Source: a virus
DNA length: 37,097 nt
Virus record (IMG/VR): IMGVR_UViG_3300044608_002487
Coordinates: 1 to 37,097 of that record
Reading direction: 5' to 3' (one strand)
The position numbers were made by a program, and so were the translations under genes. Numbering within the stretch: position 1 is the stretch's first letter; each line of letters starts with the position of its first letter. The notes under the pieces were generated by a model, which did no database searches, was not told the origin of the DNA, and saw only the letters and a program-made list of their open reading frames with translations. Of this stretch, positions 1 through 6,908 are shown one piece after another.

Positions 1-9
1 GGGTGCCAC
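1..9. repeat. Left copy of 9-bp terminal direct repeat
   Basis: Bases 1-9 read GGGTGCCAC and are identical to the last nine bases of the window. The repeat lies inside the sigma-like reading frame (1-292, minus strand), about 50 bp upstream of the small terminase start when the ends are joined. Either a short assembly overlap of a circular genome or a 9-nt cohesive end (cos) would give this; the position next to the terminase genes fits cos. The sequence alone cannot decide. Confidence 0.6.
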
Positions 10-292
10 CCCGGGTGGGGGGGGTCGGTTTCACACTCAGGGCCCTCCTCGCATCACGGCGGGCCTGGTCGCGTAGTACCGACCGCGCCACGACGCGCAC
101 GAAGACCGCTGCCGCCCCCCTGCGCGAGTCCCAGCCGATGCAGCCCAACAGCTTGACAACAACGTCCTGGACGAAGTCCTCCGCGCTGTACCAGGGCATG
201 CTGGCGCGCTTCACGCGCATCGCCTGCCGCACGACGAGGGCGAGAGGCACCCCCGGAACCACCTCGACCAGCGAAAGGGAGAGCGCCCTCAC
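1..292 (-). CDS. Sigma-70 region 2-like protein, N-terminal 97 codons (runs off left end)
   Basis: The frame starts at GTG 292-290, overlapping the stop of the upstream gene as GTGA, and stays open to base 1. Residues about 36-85 look like sigma-70 region 2: SAEDFVQDVVVKLL, then WDSRRGAAAVFVRVVARSVL and an Arg-rich end DQARRDARRAL. This parallels the ECF pattern 'EDLVQEVFLRLW ... FDP.RG.FRAWLYRIARN.A.D..RRRRR'. Continued from the right end of the window, the frame adds 18 codons and stops at 37035-37033, overlapping the small terminase start by GTGA. The full product would be about 115 residues with no room for sigma region 4. Lying just before terS, it occupies the place of late-gene activators in many siphophages. 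The role as a late transcription factor is inference; it may be a degenerate or anti-sigma-like fold. Confidence 0.6.
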   Translation of the reverse strand, partial: MRALSLSLVEVVPGVPLALVVRQAMRVKRASMPWYSAEDFVQDVVVKLLGCIGWDSRRGAAAVFVRVVARSVLRDQARRDARRALSVKPTPPTRGGT

Positions 293-852
293 GCTGCACC
301 GAAGGAGCCGCGCATGCGGTCCGCGTTGGCGGCGATGGTGGCGAGCTGGGCATCCGCCCGAGCCCGAGCTGCTGCCCACTCGTGCAGCGGCCTGCGCTGG
401 TAGGGATCGGGGTCGACGACCACGACCCGGTCGACCGTGTTCTCGCTCTGCTCCCAGCGGCGCTGCAGCTCGTCGTAGGCCATCTGCCCTGCGTGGCCGA
501 GGCTCTGGCCGAGGGCGCAGGTGCATGCGCAGCTGAGCTCCTGGTGCGCGTGCCTGCCCTGTGCGTCGGTCGTGTGGCGCATGACCACGCGACGGCCCGA
601 GCCCTTGCATCCGCCGCACCCGGTGCCACCTGGTGCGACCGTCTCACCGAGCAGTTCTTCGAGCTCGCCGAGGGTGGGGCAGACGCGCTTGCGCCACTGC
701 TTGGCCGCGGCCATGAGCGTGTCGTCGCTGGTGGCGTTGAGCCTGAGCACCCACGCCGAGGAGTACTTGTCGAGCGCCCGGCCAGCGTCGAAGCCGTTGC
801 GGGCGGCCATCTCGCGGATGGCGTCGCTGACGCCGCGAACAGAGGCCATCAC
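289..852 (-). CDS. Cys-rich (DnaJ-type zinc motif) phage protein with loader-like N-terminus
   Basis: 187 residues. GTG 852 and ATG 849 are both plausible starts, each overlapping the stop of the preceding gene. Residues 79-88 read CGGCKGSGRR, a DnaJ-type CxxCxGxG zinc motif, and C108, C110 and C112 could supply the second half of a zinc site. Residues 35-68 (VLRLNATSDDTLMAAAKQWRKRVCPTLGELEELL, shown in part) resemble the 'rh.r.s.fwPT.seLl' stretch of the neighbouring gene, so the two may share a helicase-loader-like fold. It sits between the loader-like gene and the sigma-like gene in the leftward operon. A role in replication is inferred from context; the biochemical function is unknown. 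Confidence 0.7.
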   Translation of the reverse strand: MMASVRGVSDAIREMAARNGFDAGRALDKYSSAWVLRLNATSDDTLMAAAKQWRKRVCPTLGELEELLGETVAPGGTGCGGCKGSGRRVVMRHTTDAQGRHAHQELSCACTCALGQSLGHAGQMAYDELQRRWEQSENTVDRVVVVDPDPYQRRPLHEWAAARARADAQLATIAANADRMRGSFGAA

Positions 853-1388
853 TGCACCCCGAGGAGTCGGCGGGGGGACTCGGCGAGGAGCAGGCGGGAG
901 GTGCCCGCCTCGGCTGCGTAGGCCTTGCCGAACGCGCGGCGGGCGAACCCGTAGCCCTGCGGGTTGTGCACCGGGTCACCGGGTTCGAAGCTGGCCCAGC
1001 GACCGACCGCGGCGAGGCAGCGGTCGACGTCCTCGGGGTCGACGCCGTAGTGCACCAGGTGGTGGCGGGCCCGGGTGGGGTCGCTCCCGCAGCTCGAGCG
1101 GGCCTTCGCGACGGCCGCGAAGAGTCGCTCGCCCTTGGCCTCGAGCTGCTTCGGGTCGGGGCGCTGGGCCGACTGCACGTCGGCGAGCAGCTCGCTGGGC
1201 GTGGGCCAGAACTTCGAGGCCCGCAGGTGGCGGGTGACGGCCTCCCGGAAGGCCCCGTCGTCGAGGTCGGGGCCGAGCAGCTCCATCCAGTCGGCGCAGA
1301 GCTCGACCATGCCCTCGGGCTCCGGCGGGTTCGCGGTGTTGCGGGCCAGCCGTTGCAGCTGGGCGAGGAGGACGTCAGGGGAGAGCAT
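849..1388 (-). CDS. Putative replicative helicase loader (G39P-like)
   Basis: 179 residues from ATG 1388, chosen because GGAG lies 6-7 nt upstream. An in-frame ATG at 1400 is possible but has no obvious Shine-Dalgarno. The N-terminal helical part contains FREAVTRHLRASKFWPTPSEL (residues 46-66, approximate). This resembles the 'v..Hi..srFfPtiaeI' segment of the small phage helicase loader/inhibitor family typified by SPP1 G39P. It directly follows the O-like initiator gene with a 14-nt overlap, the usual O-then-P order of lambdoid replication modules. The C-terminal half has no motif I recognise. Moderate confidence, by pattern and position only. Confidence 0.6.
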   Translation of the reverse strand: MLSPDVLLAQLQRLARNTANPPEPEGMVELCADWMELLGPDLDDGAFREAVTRHLRASKFWPTPSELLADVQSAQRPDPKQLEAKGERLFAAVAKARSSCGSDPTRARHHLVHYGVDPEDVDRCLAAVGRWASFEPGDPVHNPQGYGFARRAFGKAYAAEAGTSRLLLAESPRRLLGVQ

Positions 1389-2217
1389 TGCTGGCTCCAT
1401 CGGCGAGGTTTTGGCGGGCGGTGGCGAGGGCGTCGAGCAGTCGCTTGCGGCGGTCGTTGGCGGGGCTGGCTCGGGTCGGTGGGCCTGTCGCGGCCACCGC
1501 GGGCTTCTCCGCGACCATGGGCACGCCGGCCTCGGCGAGCAGCTCGGCGAGTTGCCGCGCCCTCCTGGAGCCCATGCCGCGGCGGTACTGGAGCTCCTCC
1601 AGCGGCACGCGGCGCAGCTCGTCGAGGTCTCGGATGGCCGGGTCTGCGGGGTCGGTGGGCGCGAGCAGCAGCCGCAGCAGGTCGGGCCGGGTGCCCAGCG
1701 CCTGCACCAGGGCCGCGCTGGGCGACTCGGGGGGAGTCGATGCCGGAGCCGGGTCGGGGTCGCGCGTGTTCCCTCCCCCTTCGGGTGAGGGGTGATGGGT
1801 GATGGGTGAGGAGTAGAACGCGCGTGGCGGTTTGCTGGCGGCGGGCTGGCGGAACGCTGGCGGCGGGCTGGCGGTTTCTTGCTGATTGTCGGCGTTCGCG
1901 CTTGTCGCCGCTGGCGGTTCGCTGGCGGTTCGCTGGCGGTTCGCTGGCGGTTTGCTGGCGGAATTGCGTTGGGCGAGTCCGTCGCGCCAGCTTTCCTCGT
2001 CGCGGAGAAGGCTTTTCACGGCCCAGTCCGTCCATCCCCAGTCGGCGCAGAGGGCGGGCCGGCCGGGGAAACGGATCGGGCGCCAGCCTTCGCGGGCGGT
2101 GGCCCGGTCGAGGTGCCATCGGAGATCCATGGCCGCGGCCTCCATCGGCCAGGGCTGCGGGATCGTGGCCCGAATGGTCTCCCACCACGAGGCCTGCATG
2201 GGCACGAAGCCACTCAT
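1375..2217 (-). CDS. O-like replication initiator with intragenic origin
   Basis: 280 residues, ATG 2217 overlapping the helicase stop by ATGA. The N-terminal 80 residues (WWETIRATIPQPWPMEAA, then DLRWHLDRATAREGW and WGWTDWAVKSLLRDEESWRDG) look like a winged-helix DNA-binding domain. A low-complexity linker of about 75 residues, rich in Ala, Pro, Ser and Gln, follows. It is encoded by 11-bp and 7-bp tandem DNA repeats whose periods are not multiples of three, so the repeats act as DNA, as in the origin inside the lambda O gene. The C-terminal region (residues 170-280) contains a helix-hairpin-helix-like stretch 'PLEELQYRRGMGSRRARQLA'. Proposed role: binds the iterons and recruits helicase through the downstream loader-like protein. 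Confidence 0.65.
   Translation of the reverse strand: MSGFVPMQASWWETIRATIPQPWPMEAAAMDLRWHLDRATAREGWRPIRFPGRPALCADWGWTDWAVKSLLRDEESWRDGLAQRNSASKPPANRQRTASEPPAATSANADNQQETASPPPAFRQPAASKPPRAFYSSPITHHPSPEGGGNTRDPDPAPASTPPESPSAALVQALGTRPDLLRLLLAPTDPADPAIRDLDELRRVPLEELQYRRGMGSRRARQLAELLAEAGVPMVAEKPAVAATGPPTRASPANDRRKRLLDALATARQNLADGASNALP
1783..1810. repeat. Four tandem 7-bp repeats beside the iterons
   Basis: Four consecutive heptamers, GGGTGAG, GGGTGAT, GGGTGAT and GGGTGAG, lie inside the initiator gene 13 bp from the 11-bp iteron array. Their period is not a multiple of three, so they do not encode a repeated peptide. They are probably a second element of the replication origin. Confidence 0.6.
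1823..1964. repeat. Iteron array, candidate replication origin
   Basis: Two blocks of five 11-bp units with consensus GCTGGCGGTTC (plus strand). Block one is 1823-1877 (first unit degenerate) and block two is 1910-1964; a 32-bp spacer that keeps roughly helical phasing separates them. Three consecutive units in block two (1910-1942) are identical. An 11-bp period matches about one DNA turn and cannot be explained by peptide repeats. The arrangement matches the iteron plus initiator-gene organisation of lambda ori. No strongly AT-rich unwinding segment is obvious; the spacer 1878-1891 (TTCTTGCTGATTG within it) is the most AT-rich piece. Confidence 0.75.
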
Positions 2218-4070
2218 GCCGCCCCCCTGCGCTTCCAGCCGCCCTTGCGGAGCTGCTCGGCCACCCGGAACTTCCCGGGCTCTTCGCGCTCACGGATGCG
2301 GCGGGTGATGCGCGCAGCGTCGATGAGCATGGCGGCCTCACCGCGCGACATGCCGACGGTCGAGCGCGTGACGCCGAGGCTCTGCAGCATGCGCTGGTGC
2401 ATCGACGTGGCGAGCTCGGCGAGCGTCGGGTGGTCCGGGGGGAGCACCTCGACGCCGAGCGCCCGCACGTGGCTGTCTGCCCACGACAGCGCCACCTCGA
2501 GCTCGCGGCAGCGATGGCGCTCCACGAGGATGGAGGTCACGCCGTCGAGCTCCCAGACGACGTAGCCGCTGGCGCCAGGGCGAACGGCCACCACCTTGCG
2601 GGCGCCGCCGGCGCCGAGCACCTCGCCGCCGACACAGTGAGCGCCGGAGTACTCGAAGAAGCCGATCCGGTCGCGCTTGCGGACGCCCGGCAGGAGGCAG
2701 ACCTCGTACAGCCGGCCGGTGACCGACGCGAGCTTCATGGGCACGGGCTTCTCGGCCTTGTCGGGCGCGACGAAGGCCAGCTCGGGCCACGGGTGGGTGA
2801 GCTCCTCGCCGTCCTTGTGCACCGGGCTCGGCGGCCACTCGACGGTGGCGTAGCTCACGGTGCCGATCTGGACGGCCGCCACGACCCCGACGCCCCAGTC
2901 GTCGTGGTGGCGACGGCGGACCCGGTCGCCCTCGTGCAGCGCGCGCTCGCCCTGGGCGTCCTCGGTGCTGCCGATCCCGAGGTTGGCCTCGACGGTCAGC
3001 ACGAGGTCGCAGCCGTTGTCGACGAAGTCAACGAAGTTGCAGTGGGTCTTTCCGGGGTGCCGACGAAGGCCGCGGCCGACGGTCTGCACGAACACGATGA
3101 TGGAGCGGGTGGGCCGCGCCTTGAGCACCTGCACGGTGGCCGGGGCGTCGAAGCCCTCGAAGAGCAGGTCCTTGCTGGTGAGCACCTGGATGCGGCCGGC
3201 CTGGTAGTCGGCGACGACGCGGTCGCGGTCGTGGCGGGGCATCTCGCCCCACGCCGCGGCGGCCTTGATGCCGCGCTCCATGAAGGCCGCGGCGAGGTCC
3301 TGCGCGTGCTTCACGCTCGCGCCGAACACCAGCGCCTGCCCGCCGCCGAGCTCGAGGTACTTCTCGACCACGAGGCGGTTGCGGGCCGGGTCGTTGACGA
3401 CCTTGGAGAGCTCGACCTCGTCGTAGTCGGCCCCCGACATCGCGACCTGCGAGAGGTCGATCTGCGTGTCGACCCGATGGGCCTTGAGCGGCACGAGCAC
3501 GCCTTCTTCGATGGCGCGGGCGATCGGGTACTCGTAGACGATGGCCTCGAAGACCGAGCCGAGCCCGAGGGTGGTGCCGTTCTCGCCCGCTCGGTAGGGC
3601 GTGGCGGTGAGCCCGACGACGCGGCAGTCGGGGTTGACGGCCCGGGCGGCCTCGATGACGATGCCGTAGCTGGGGGCAGTCGCGTGGTGGGCCTCGTCGA
3701 TGATGACGACGGTGCGGCGGCCAATGCGAGCGAGCCGCGACACCGAGCAGCTCTGCACGCTCGCCACGACGATCGGGCAGTCCCATCCGTCGAGGTCGGC
3801 CTTCACGATGCCGACGCGGGGCGCGCCGGGCACCTTCGCGATGCGCCGGGCGAGGTCCTGGATGAGCTCGTCGCGGTGGACGAGCACGACGACCTGCCCG
3901 CCGTGGAGGGCGGCCAGCACCGCGAGCCCTGCGAGCAGCGAGCCCTTCCCAGAACCCGTGGCGGCCGCGGCGAGCAGCGAGCGATAGCGCTGGAGGCCGG
4001 CGCGGATGGCGTCGAGGCACTCGATCTGCCAGCGAAGCGGGGACTGTCCTGCAGGGAGCGGCAGCGACAT
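2214..4070 (-). CDS. SF2 DEAH-box helicase
   Basis: 618 residues, from ATG 4070, which overlaps the RusA stop by ATGA; upstream in-frame codons overlap that gene and are unlikely to be used. Helicase motifs are clear: Walker A AAATGSGKGS (35-44), DEAH box IIDEAHH (about 123-129), motif III GLTATP (153-158), and motif VI QTVGRGLRRHPG (329-340). This is the RadD/UvsW/Res-subunit-like class of phage SF2 helicases. After the core, residues about 390-430 (LHEGDRVRRRHHDDWGVGVV) resemble a Tudor/KOW-like barrel, and a Cys/His-poor extension follows. It is likely to remodel branched DNA or assist origin opening. Its neighbours are a Holliday junction resolvase and the initiator, which supports a replication-recombination role. 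No nuclease motif is visible. Confidence 0.9.
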   Translation of the reverse strand: MSLPLPAGQSPLRWQIECLDAIRAGLQRYRSLLAAAATGSGKGSLLAGLAVLAALHGGQVVVLVHRDELIQDLARRIAKVPGAPRVGIVKADLDGWDCPIVVASVQSCSVSRLARIGRRTVVIIDEAHHATAPSYGIVIEAARAVNPDCRVVGLTATPYRAGENGTTLGLGSVFEAIVYEYPIARAIEEGVLVPLKAHRVDTQIDLSQVAMSGADYDEVELSKVVNDPARNRLVVEKYLELGGGQALVFGASVKHAQDLAAAFMERGIKAAAAWGEMPRHDRDRVVADYQAGRIQVLTSKDLLFEGFDAPATVQVLKARPTRSIIVFVQTVGRGLRRHPGKTHCNFVDFVDNGCDLVLTVEANLGIGSTEDAQGERALHEGDRVRRRHHDDWGVGVVAAVQIGTVSYATVEWPPSPVHKDGEELTHPWPELAFVAPDKAEKPVPMKLASVTGRLYEVCLLPGVRKRDRIGFFEYSGAHCVGGEVLGAGGARKVVAVRPGASGYVVWELDGVTSILVERHRCRELEVALSWADSHVRALGVEVLPPDHPTLAELATSMHQRMLQSLGVTRSTVGMSRGEAAMLIDAARITRRIREREEPGKFRVAEQLRKGGWKRRGAA

Positions 4071-4567
4071 CAGAGCACCGCCGCGAGGACGGGCGGAGGA
4101 GGAGCAGGGCGAAGCATGCCGGGCGCGGGCAGGTCGATGTCGTCCAGCGCCGCGAGCACGAGTTCGACGCCGGGCGTCTCGCCGACCGCCGCATAGACCT
4201 GCTCCTCCCGGGAGCGGGCGACCCGGCGATCGTCCGACCAGACCCCGGACTCGTTGACCCCGTCCCACACCGCCTTCAGGACGTTGTCGAGGTCGTAGCG
4301 GCCGCTGGCGAAGGCGCGGCGACCGGTGCCCCACGCATCCTCCGAGACCACCGCGGGACGCTTGGCCGGACGCGGCCAGATGACCGTCATCCGGGTCTCG
4401 ACGAGCCGATCGAACTGCTGCAGCCCGCAGGCGGCCTGCTTCACCACGAAGGCCACGCGCGCCTGGAAGTCCCGCGTCCGTTCGGGGGTGCGGTGCGCCC
4501 CGTCGCGGTGGCGCTCCTTGCCCATCGGCAGGCCGGGGACGAATACCGAGATCGTCGCGGTGTTCAC
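4070..4567 (-). CDS. rusA: RusA-type Holliday junction resolvase
   Basis: 165 residues from GTG 4567, overlapping the upstream stop as GTGA. The RusA signature is present: an N-terminal VPGLPMGKERHRDGAHRTPE, a strand MTVIWPRPAKRP, and the acidic core RYDLDNVLKAVWDGVNESGVWSDD (residues about 89-112; several acidic residues as in the RusA catalytic cluster). RusA family members are small dimeric, metal-dependent endonucleases that cut four-way junctions. Phages use them to debranch DNA before packaging. The C-terminal proline-rich tail (after residue 140) is extra. Function is well supported by the conserved acidic pattern and by the helicase and RdgC-like neighbours. Confidence 0.85.
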   Translation of the reverse strand: MNTATISVFVPGLPMGKERHRDGAHRTPERTRDFQARVAFVVKQAACGLQQFDRLVETRMTVIWPRPAKRPAVVSEDAWGTGRRAFASGRYDLDNVLKAVWDGVNESGVWSDDRRVARSREEQVYAAVGETPGVELVLAALDDIDLPAPGMLRPAPPPPVLAAVL

Positions 4568-5724
4568 TGCGAACCCCCGACGGCCGCCGCGAGGTCCTCG
4601 CTGGCCTGCATCGCGAGGATCGTGCGGATGCTGCCGAGGTGCTGGGCGTAGCGGTCGGACCCGCGAAGGTCGCCGAACTTTGCTAGCAGGTCGAGCCAGG
4701 CCTCATAGGCGCTCTGGCGATCGAACACCTCGCCGAGCAGGACGTCCTCGACGGTGCCGGCCTTGCGCTTCAGGGGGCAGTGGATGCCGGTGAGGGCCAG
4801 CTGCTCCTCGCGGACCTCGATCTTCAAGGTCGCCACGGTCAGGTCGTTGACGAACAGGGTGAGCGAGCAGCCGCCCACCTGGTTGCCCTGCAGGAGCGCG
4901 AGCCGGGCCAGCGGGTCGCGGGCGGCGTCGTCCTGATGGAGCACCGCGCGTTTCTCGCCCGTCGACAGGTGGAGGGTGAGTCCTCCTTCGAGGGCCCACG
5001 CCCAGTCGTTCTCCTGCGACCGGAACGAGGGCAGGGCCTCGGCGGAGTGCTGGTAGCCCCACCACGCCCACGTCAGCGCCTGATGGGCCACGCCGCGCTC
5101 GAGCTCGCGGGGGCGGGTCCCCTCCCCGTCCTCGGGCTCGTCGACGCTGACGGTGCCGGTGAGGCCTCGCTCTGCCTGCGGGTCGCGCGCCACCACCTGA
5201 TCGGCGAGGCTCGGACGGGCGACCGTGACGCCGTCGCGGCGAAGCACCTTGGCGATGTCGTCGATCACCGCCGGCTTGTGGGAGCCGACCAGCACCTGGT
5301 TCGACGAGAGGTCGAAGGCGACCAGCACGCCCTCGGTGGTCGGCGGGGTGCGGCGGCGGAGCTCGAACTCGGCTTCCTCGCGGACCTCGTCGACCTCGGC
5401 CTTGCTGAGCTTGCCGCCGGCTTCCATCTCGCGCATGGCGCAGAGCTGGGCTGTCAGGGTGTGGACGGCGGTCTTCGGGACCTTCTTGGTGTCCACCCGC
5501 CAGCAGACGGCCACGATGTTGCCTGCGACGCAGGCCTCGTGGGACATGGCGGCGGTGACGTCGAGCGGTGGCGCCCACCCTCGGCCGACGAGCGCGTCCG
5601 GGAACGGCGGCCGGAAGGCCGAGGTGGCGAGGGCCTCGAGCAGGACTGCCGCCGTCCAGTCGCCCTCGAGCGTCCAGACGGTGAGGCCGTGCCAGTCGGC
5701 GCGGAGGGTGGTCGGCGACTTCAC
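4564..5724 (-). CDS. RdgC-like recombination-associated protein
   Basis: 386 residues starting at GTG 5724, which overlaps the upstream stop (GTGA). In the first 160 residues the pattern resembles RdgC: FPDALVGRGWAPPLDV, then WRVDTKKVPKTAV, then 'EMEAGGKLSKAEVDEVREEAEFELRRRTPPTTEGVLVAFDLSSNQVLV' (split across about 100-150). This follows the RdgC order 'GWVPP ... KILPA ... GR.L...E...LKE.V...LLPRA ... .A.LD...g.LVVD'. RdgC is a ring-shaped double-strand DNA binder that modulates RecA. The C-terminal half is longer and less familiar. Its place between a regulator and RusA fits a recombination role. An annotation search by profile would settle it. Confidence 0.55.
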   Translation of the reverse strand: MKSPTTLRADWHGLTVWTLEGDWTAAVLLEALATSAFRPPFPDALVGRGWAPPLDVTAAMSHEACVAGNIVAVCWRVDTKKVPKTAVHTLTAQLCAMREMEAGGKLSKAEVDEVREEAEFELRRRTPPTTEGVLVAFDLSSNQVLVGSHKPAVIDDIAKVLRRDGVTVARPSLADQVVARDPQAERGLTGTVSVDEPEDGEGTRPRELERGVAHQALTWAWWGYQHSAEALPSFRSQENDWAWALEGGLTLHLSTGEKRAVLHQDDAARDPLARLALLQGNQVGGCSLTLFVNDLTVATLKIEVREEQLALTGIHCPLKRKAGTVEDVLLGEVFDRQSAYEAWLDLLAKFGDLRGSDRYAQHLGSIRTILAMQASEDLAAAVGGSQ

Positions 5725-6176
5725 GCGGACTTCCGCCGAGCGACCGCCCGGAGCGCCTGGTTGAGCTGGGCCACCGCCTGGTTGGCCCGCATCTGGAGGC
5801 CCTCGGCTTCCTCGTCGGTGATGCGACCATCGGCGAGCGCGTCGTCGATGGAGGCAGCGAAGCTGGCGGTCTCCAGCGTGGCGCGGACGCTGGCGCTCCG
5901 GGCCATCGCGAGGGCCGGGGCGGGCGTGGCCACCTGATGGCGGGCGAGGAGCGGGGCGTACACGGCATCGGCACCGAAGCGGGCGGCCAGCCGGTCCAGC
6001 TCGGCGAGGCCGACTTCGCGGGAGCCGGAGCGCCAGCGACACACGAGGCTGGCGTCAACGCCGGCGACGTCCGCGAGCTCGCGGTCGGTGGGCATGCGGC
6101 GGCTGGCGGCCATCTCGGCGGCTTTGCAGGCGTCGAGGATGCGGCCCTGCAGGTCGGACAGGTGGGCTTTCGTCAT
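5721..6176 (-). CDS. CII-like HTH regulator
   Basis: 151 residues from ATG 6176; an in-frame TTG at 6197 has no Shine-Dalgarno. Residues about 24-65 (RRMPTDRELADVAGVDASLV, then CRWRSGSREVGLAELDRLAARFG) form a helix-turn-helix of the Cro/CII type. A long helical C-terminus (ALADGRITDEEAEGLQMRANQAVAQL) resembles the oligomerisation helix of phage CII-family regulators. It overlaps the RdgC-like gene by GTGA and lies just downstream of a strong hairpin (6219-6253). It is probably an early transcription regulator deciding lysogeny or replication timing. An alternative is a primase- or origin-associated DNA binder. Confidence 0.65.
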   Translation of the reverse strand: MTKAHLSDLQGRILDACKAAEMAASRRMPTDRELADVAGVDASLVCRWRSGSREVGLAELDRLAARFGADAVYAPLLARHQVATPAPALAMARSASVRATLETASFAASIDDALADGRITDEEAEGLQMRANQAVAQLNQALRAVARRKSA

Positions 6177-6218
6177 GGCGGGTTTCCGAGGGGTCAAGGG
6201 GGGAGGCTGGAGATTGAC

Positions 6219-6253
6219 GAGTCGTCGGGTGACGATGCACCCATGGACGACTC
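6219..6253 (-). promoter_or_regulatory. Interrupted 12-bp hairpin between two early genes
   Basis: GAGTCGTC (6219-6226) pairs with GACGACTC (6246-6253), and the adjoining GGGT (6227-6230) pairs with ACCC (6239-6242). Together they give a 12-bp stem with a 3-nt bulge and an 8-nt loop that fills most of the 75-bp gap between the 6252-6587 gene and the CII-like gene. A perfect 6-1-6 palindrome (6255-6267) adjoins it. No U-tract follows on the minus strand, so an attenuator, processing site or antitermination element is more likely than a simple intrinsic terminator. Confidence 0.55.
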
Positions 6254-6587
6254 AGAAGACGGTCTTCGCGAGGTGCTGAGCAAGGCGACGCTCGCGGCGG
6301 CGCCGGGTCTTCTCGGGGAGGACCTCGTGCGGGGTGGCCGGAATGGCCGGAGCGGCCGGCGGCTGGTAGGTCACGTCGATCGGCCGGCCGAGCAGCTCGC
6401 GGGCGCGCTGGTGGACGTAGGCGCGGACCTCGCCGGCGGTGTGCAGCGGGTTGATCGCGAGCTCGGCCTCGATGATGGTCACCGCTTCCTGCAGGTCCTT
6501 GGCGCGGGCGGGTCGGGCCGGCTCGACGGGCTCGGGGGGCAGCGGCTGACAGGCAGCCGCGGCGAGCAGACAATGAAGGCTAAGCAT
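6252..6587 (-). CDS. Small protein of unknown function, first gene of leftward operon
   Basis: 111 residues from ATG 6587, the first gene of the leftward series. The N-terminus (MLSLHCLLAAAACQPLPPEP) is hydrophobic and resembles a weak lipobox, but it lacks the usual basic residues, so secretion is doubtful. The middle (ARAKDLQEAVTIIEAELAIN, then VHQRARELLGRP) is helical, and the C-terminus is very basic (KTRRRRERRLAQ). Third codon positions are strongly G/C, which supports real coding. No Shine-Dalgarno is evident. Function is unknown; first-gene position in an early operon suggests a control or host-takeover role. Confidence 0.6.
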   Translation of the reverse strand: MLSLHCLLAAAACQPLPPEPVEPARPARAKDLQEAVTIIEAELAINPLHTAGEVRAYVHQRARELLGRPIDVTYQPPAAPAIPATPHEVLPEKTRRRRERRLAQHLAKTVF

Positions 6588-6604
6588 GGGGGCCCCGGGC
6601 GGGT

Positions 6605-6633
6605 GGTAGACTCTCGGACTGCGCCGACTTCAA
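6605..6633 (-). promoter_or_regulatory. Candidate leftward early promoter (P0)
   Basis: On the minus strand TTGAAG (6633-6628), a 17-nt spacer, then TCTACC (6610-6605). The -35 box is good and the -10 box is weak (3 of 6). The flank GGTTGA.G and the following CGGCGC match the promoter upstream of the HTH gene at 7148. A CCAACGG half-site (6634-6640) abuts the -35. It would drive the gene at 6587 and the replication operon. Confidence 0.4.
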
Positions 6634-6654
6634 CCAACGGCGCGAGGAGGACTC

Positions 6655-6900
6655 ATGGCCGACGACTTGACTGCCGACCTCGTGCCCGACGGAGGCTCGC
6701 CCGCCCGACCAAGCGCCGTTCGCATTGTCGCCATCGACCTGACGGTGTGGCAGTGGGCGGTTCTTTTGACGAAAGCCACGCTCGGATCGCTGCTGGTCTC
6801 GCTGATCATCGCGGTCGTCGCGGGCGGGCTCGGCCTCATCGGCACGCTGCTGTTCAGCGCGCTCGGAATCGCAGCGCTCTTTGCGGGTGGCGGCGGGTAG
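6655..6900 (+). CDS. Small membrane protein, possible superinfection-exclusion or control protein
   Basis: 81 residues. A strong GAGGAGG Shine-Dalgarno lies 5 nt before ATG 6655. Residues about 30-50 (LTVWQWAVLLTKATLGSLLV) and 50-78 (SLIIAVVAGGLGLIGTLLF, then SALGIAALFAGGG) form one or two transmembrane segments after an acidic cytoplasmic head. It is a lone plus-strand gene ending 8 bp from the convergent HTH repressor-like gene (6909-7148). Small membrane proteins in the immunity region of temperate phages are often superinfection-exclusion factors. That role is inferred here from place and topology only. Confidence 0.7.
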   Translation: MADDLTADLVPDGGSPARPSAVRIVAIDLTVWQWAVLLTKATLGSLLVSLIIAVVAGGLGLIGTLLFSALGIAALFAGGGG

Positions 6901-6908
6901 GCGCACGA

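Noticed and set aside
1-9. Terminal 9-bp repeats as attL/attR of a prophage
   Set aside because: The integrase and the likely attP lie in the middle of the window (16.5-17.9 kb), so prophage ends should be there and not beside terS.
1806-4196. Long plus-strand open frame opposite the helicase
   Set aside because: Low complexity and rich in Ala/Val/Asp/His; it mirrors the G/C third-position bias of the minus-strand genes, which have clear motifs and coupling.
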